From contig NZ_JACSYA010000045.1 of assembly GCF_029870285.1 (NCBI RefSeq), positions 1 to 33,594 on the forward strand: a stretch of DNA of 33,594 nt, in the 5' to 3' direction. The position numbers were made by a program, and so were the translations under genes. The notes under the pieces were generated by a model, which was not told the origin of the DNA, did not search any database, and was given only the letters and a program-made list of their open reading frames with translations. The DNA is from Delftia sp. PS-11. Its GTDB lineage: Bacteria; Pseudomonadota; Gammaproteobacteria; Burkholderiales; Burkholderiaceae_C. Positions 31,991 through 33,594 of the stretch are shown here, in pieces (the first letter of the stretch is position 1; each line of letters starts with the position of its first letter).

Positions 31991-33550
31991 ATGACTTCCA
32001 TGCCACCCCGTTGCGACCAGACGCCTGCCTGGCCCCTGCTGCAGGATCATGCCGCCGCCATGCGGCACGGCTTTGACCTGCGCCAGTCCTTTGCCGTCGA
32101 TCCTGGCCGGTTCACGCATTTCAGCCAGGAGGCGCCGCACTGCTTTGCCGATCTTTCCAAGAACCTCTGGGACGTGCGTGCCGAGGAACTGCTGCTGCGC
32201 ATGGCGCGGGACTGCGGCGTGGAGCGCCAGCGCGATGCCATGTTCGCGGGCGAGTCCATCAACGCGACCGAGGGGCGGGCCGTGCTGCACACCCTGCTGC
32301 GCTGCCCGCGCGGCGCAGCGCCCCGGGCGCTGGCGCATCAGGCACAACAGGTGCATCAGACGCTGCAGGCCATGCTGGACTATGCCGAGCGCATGCGTGC
32401 CGATGCCGCCATCACCGATGTGGTCTGCATCGGCATCGGCGGCTCGGGCCTGGGGCCCCAGATGGCGGTGCAGGCGCTGTCCGCGCCGGACGGCACCAGC
32501 CCCCAGCGCATGCACTTCGTCTCCAACGTGGACGGACATGCACTGCAGCCCGTGCTGCGGCGGCTCAAGCCGCGCAGCACACTGTTCATCGTCGCCTCCA
32601 AGGCCTTTTCCACGCAGGAGACGCTGACCAACGCACGCAGCGCGCTGGCCTGGTTCCAGGCGCATGCCGAGGGCGCCGATGTGGCGCGGCACTTCGTGGC
32701 GCTGACGGCGCGGCCCGATGCGGCCACGCAGCTGGGCATCACCACATGCTTTGGCTTATGGGACTGGGTGGGCGGGCGCTATTCGCTGTGGTCGGCGGCA
32801 GGGCTGCCGATTGCCATGGCCTGCGGCGCGGGCGCCTTTCGCGCCCTGCTGGCCGGAGCCCATGCGATGGACCGGCACTTTGCTTCGGCACCGCTGCAGG
32901 CCAACCTGCCGGTGCGCCTGGCGCTGCTCGACGTCTGGTATCGCAATCTGATGGGATTTTCCAGCCGCTGCATCGCGCCCTACCACGCCAGCCTGCGGCG
33001 CCTGCCGGCCTACCTGCAGCAGCTGGAGATGGAGAGCAACGGCAAGCGCGTGGACCGCGCGGGCCGCCCGCTGGACCTGGCCACGGCCCCCGTGCTCTGG
33101 GGCGAACCTGGAACCGATGGCCAGCACGCTTTTTTCCAGATGCTGCACCAGGGCACGGACACCGTCCCCCTGGAGATCATCGCCGTGCGGCGCCCGTCGC
33201 ACGGCCTGCCGGGGCACCATGCCCAACTGCTGGCCAACGCGCTGGCCCAGGCCCAGGCCCTGATGCAGGGGCGCCGCAGTGAAGACGGGCACAGGCATTT
33301 CCCGGGCAACCGCCCCAGCAGCTTCGTGCTGCTCGAATCGCTCTCGCCCGAGGCCCTGGGCGCATTGATCGCGCTGCAGGAGCACCGTGTCTTCGTGGCC
33401 GGCGCGCTGTGGGGCATCAACAGCTTCGACCAGTGGGGTGTGGAACTGGGCAAGGTGCTGGCGCGCGATCTGCAGCCGCGCCTGGCCAGCGGCGAGGTGC
33501 ACGGGCTCGATGCCTCGACGGCCGGGCTGCTGCAGCGCATGCGCGCCTAG
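31991..33550 (+). CDS. pgi: Glucose-6-phosphate isomerase
   Basis: A 519-residue phosphoglucose isomerase interconverting glucose 6-phosphate and fructose 6-phosphate. Recognisable motifs are VCIGIGGSGLGPQM (phosphate loop), SKAFSTQETLTNA, the PGI signature VGGRYSLWSAAG, MESNGKRVDR and GEPGTDGQHAFFQMLHQG. ATG 31991 and ATG 32000 are both possible; no Shine-Dalgarno sequence precedes either, since the AT-rich palindrome occupies the place. The gene is complete. The 44 bases after its stop contain nothing I recognise. Confidence 0.95.
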   Translation: MTSMPPRCDQTPAWPLLQDHAAAMRHGFDLRQSFAVDPGRFTHFSQEAPHCFADLSKNLWDVRAEELLLRMARDCGVERQRDAMFAGESINATEGRAVLHTLLRCPRGAAPRALAHQAQQVHQTLQAMLDYAERMRADAAITDVVCIGIGGSGLGPQMAVQALSAPDGTSPQRMHFVSNVDGHALQPVLRRLKPRSTLFIVASKAFSTQETLTNARSALAWFQAHAEGADVARHFVALTARPDAATQLGITTCFGLWDWVGGRYSLWSAAGLPIAMACGAGAFRALLAGAHAMDRHFASAPLQANLPVRLALLDVWYRNLMGFSSRCIAPYHASLRRLPAYLQQLEMESNGKRVDRAGRPLDLATAPVLWGEPGTDGQHAFFQMLHQGTDTVPLEIIAVRRPSHGLPGHHAQLLANALAQAQALMQGRRSEDGHRHFPGNRPSSFVLLESLSPEALGALIALQEHRVFVAGALWGINSFDQWGVELGKVLARDLQPRLASGEVHGLDASTAGLLQRMRA

Positions 33551-33594
33551 GGTGAATCGACATTCAAGCTGGTAGCCAGGCCATGCTTGCAGCC

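Overview
This is a GC-rich window (AT-rich only in a few promoter gaps) with almost back-to-back genes. It looks like chromosome of a betaproteobacterium of the Comamonadaceae type (Comamonas/Delftia/Acidovorax-like). The reasons are an orphan Bug-family periplasmic receptor beside a Gram-negative trimeric porin ending in Phe, four LysR-type regulators each next to a small catabolic operon, and the overall base composition. The genus is an inference from gene content, not a measured identity. I see no rRNA, tRNA, CRISPR array, insertion sequence or replication origin, and no stretch above 300 bases lacks a gene or gene remnant.

Layout. 1-696 (-): N-terminal part of a membrane sensor cut by the window edge. 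903-1670: an SDR oxidoreductase. 1687-4030: a LysR regulator divergent from a VOC protein and a GhrA-type 2-hydroxyacid dehydrogenase. 4043-13593: a LysR regulator divergent from a seven-gene operon (FAH hydrolase, HyuA, HyuB, an unrecognised 124-aa protein, a CobW/COG0523 GTPase, a Bug receptor, a porin). 13662-15570: EamA exporter and another LysR regulator. 15618-18348 (-): a two-subunit molybdenum hydroxylase of the isoquinoline 1-oxidoreductase type. 18616-19918: a scar-like stretch with an intact antitoxin, a broken ParE/RelE toxin and a 2OG-Fe(II) oxygenase that has lost its C-terminal part. 20027-21526: a VOC protein and a CysB-family regulator. 21537-25361 (-): NAD salvage operon (nicotinamidase-like hydrolase, PncB, NadM-Nudix) with a GNAT acetyltransferase at its end. 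25531-26712 (-): metK with a clear terminator. 26845-28559: two overlapping LpxL-type acyltransferases. 28553-29464 (-): alpha/beta hydrolase. 29511-30314 (-): engB with a repetitive tail. 30402-33550: divergent zwf and pgi with two palindromes between them.

How it fits together. The centrepiece is 5141-13593. The last three bases of each gene commonly overlap the next start, so porin (outer membrane entry), Bug protein (periplasmic capture), HyuA/HyuB (ATP-dependent ring opening or carboxylation), FAH (C-C or ester hydrolysis of the product) and a metal-trafficking GTPase appear to be made together. The 124-aa protein lies between HyuB and the GTPase, coupled to both, and carries a Cys-x-Cys motif, so it is the best candidate for an undescribed component (third subunit or metal-site partner). 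The right-hand part is mostly housekeeping (SAM, lipid A, ribosome assembly, hexose phosphate metabolism).

Limits: functions are assigned by motif and family recognition by eye; no database search was run. Start codons were chosen from visible Shine-Dalgarno sequences and gene overlaps.
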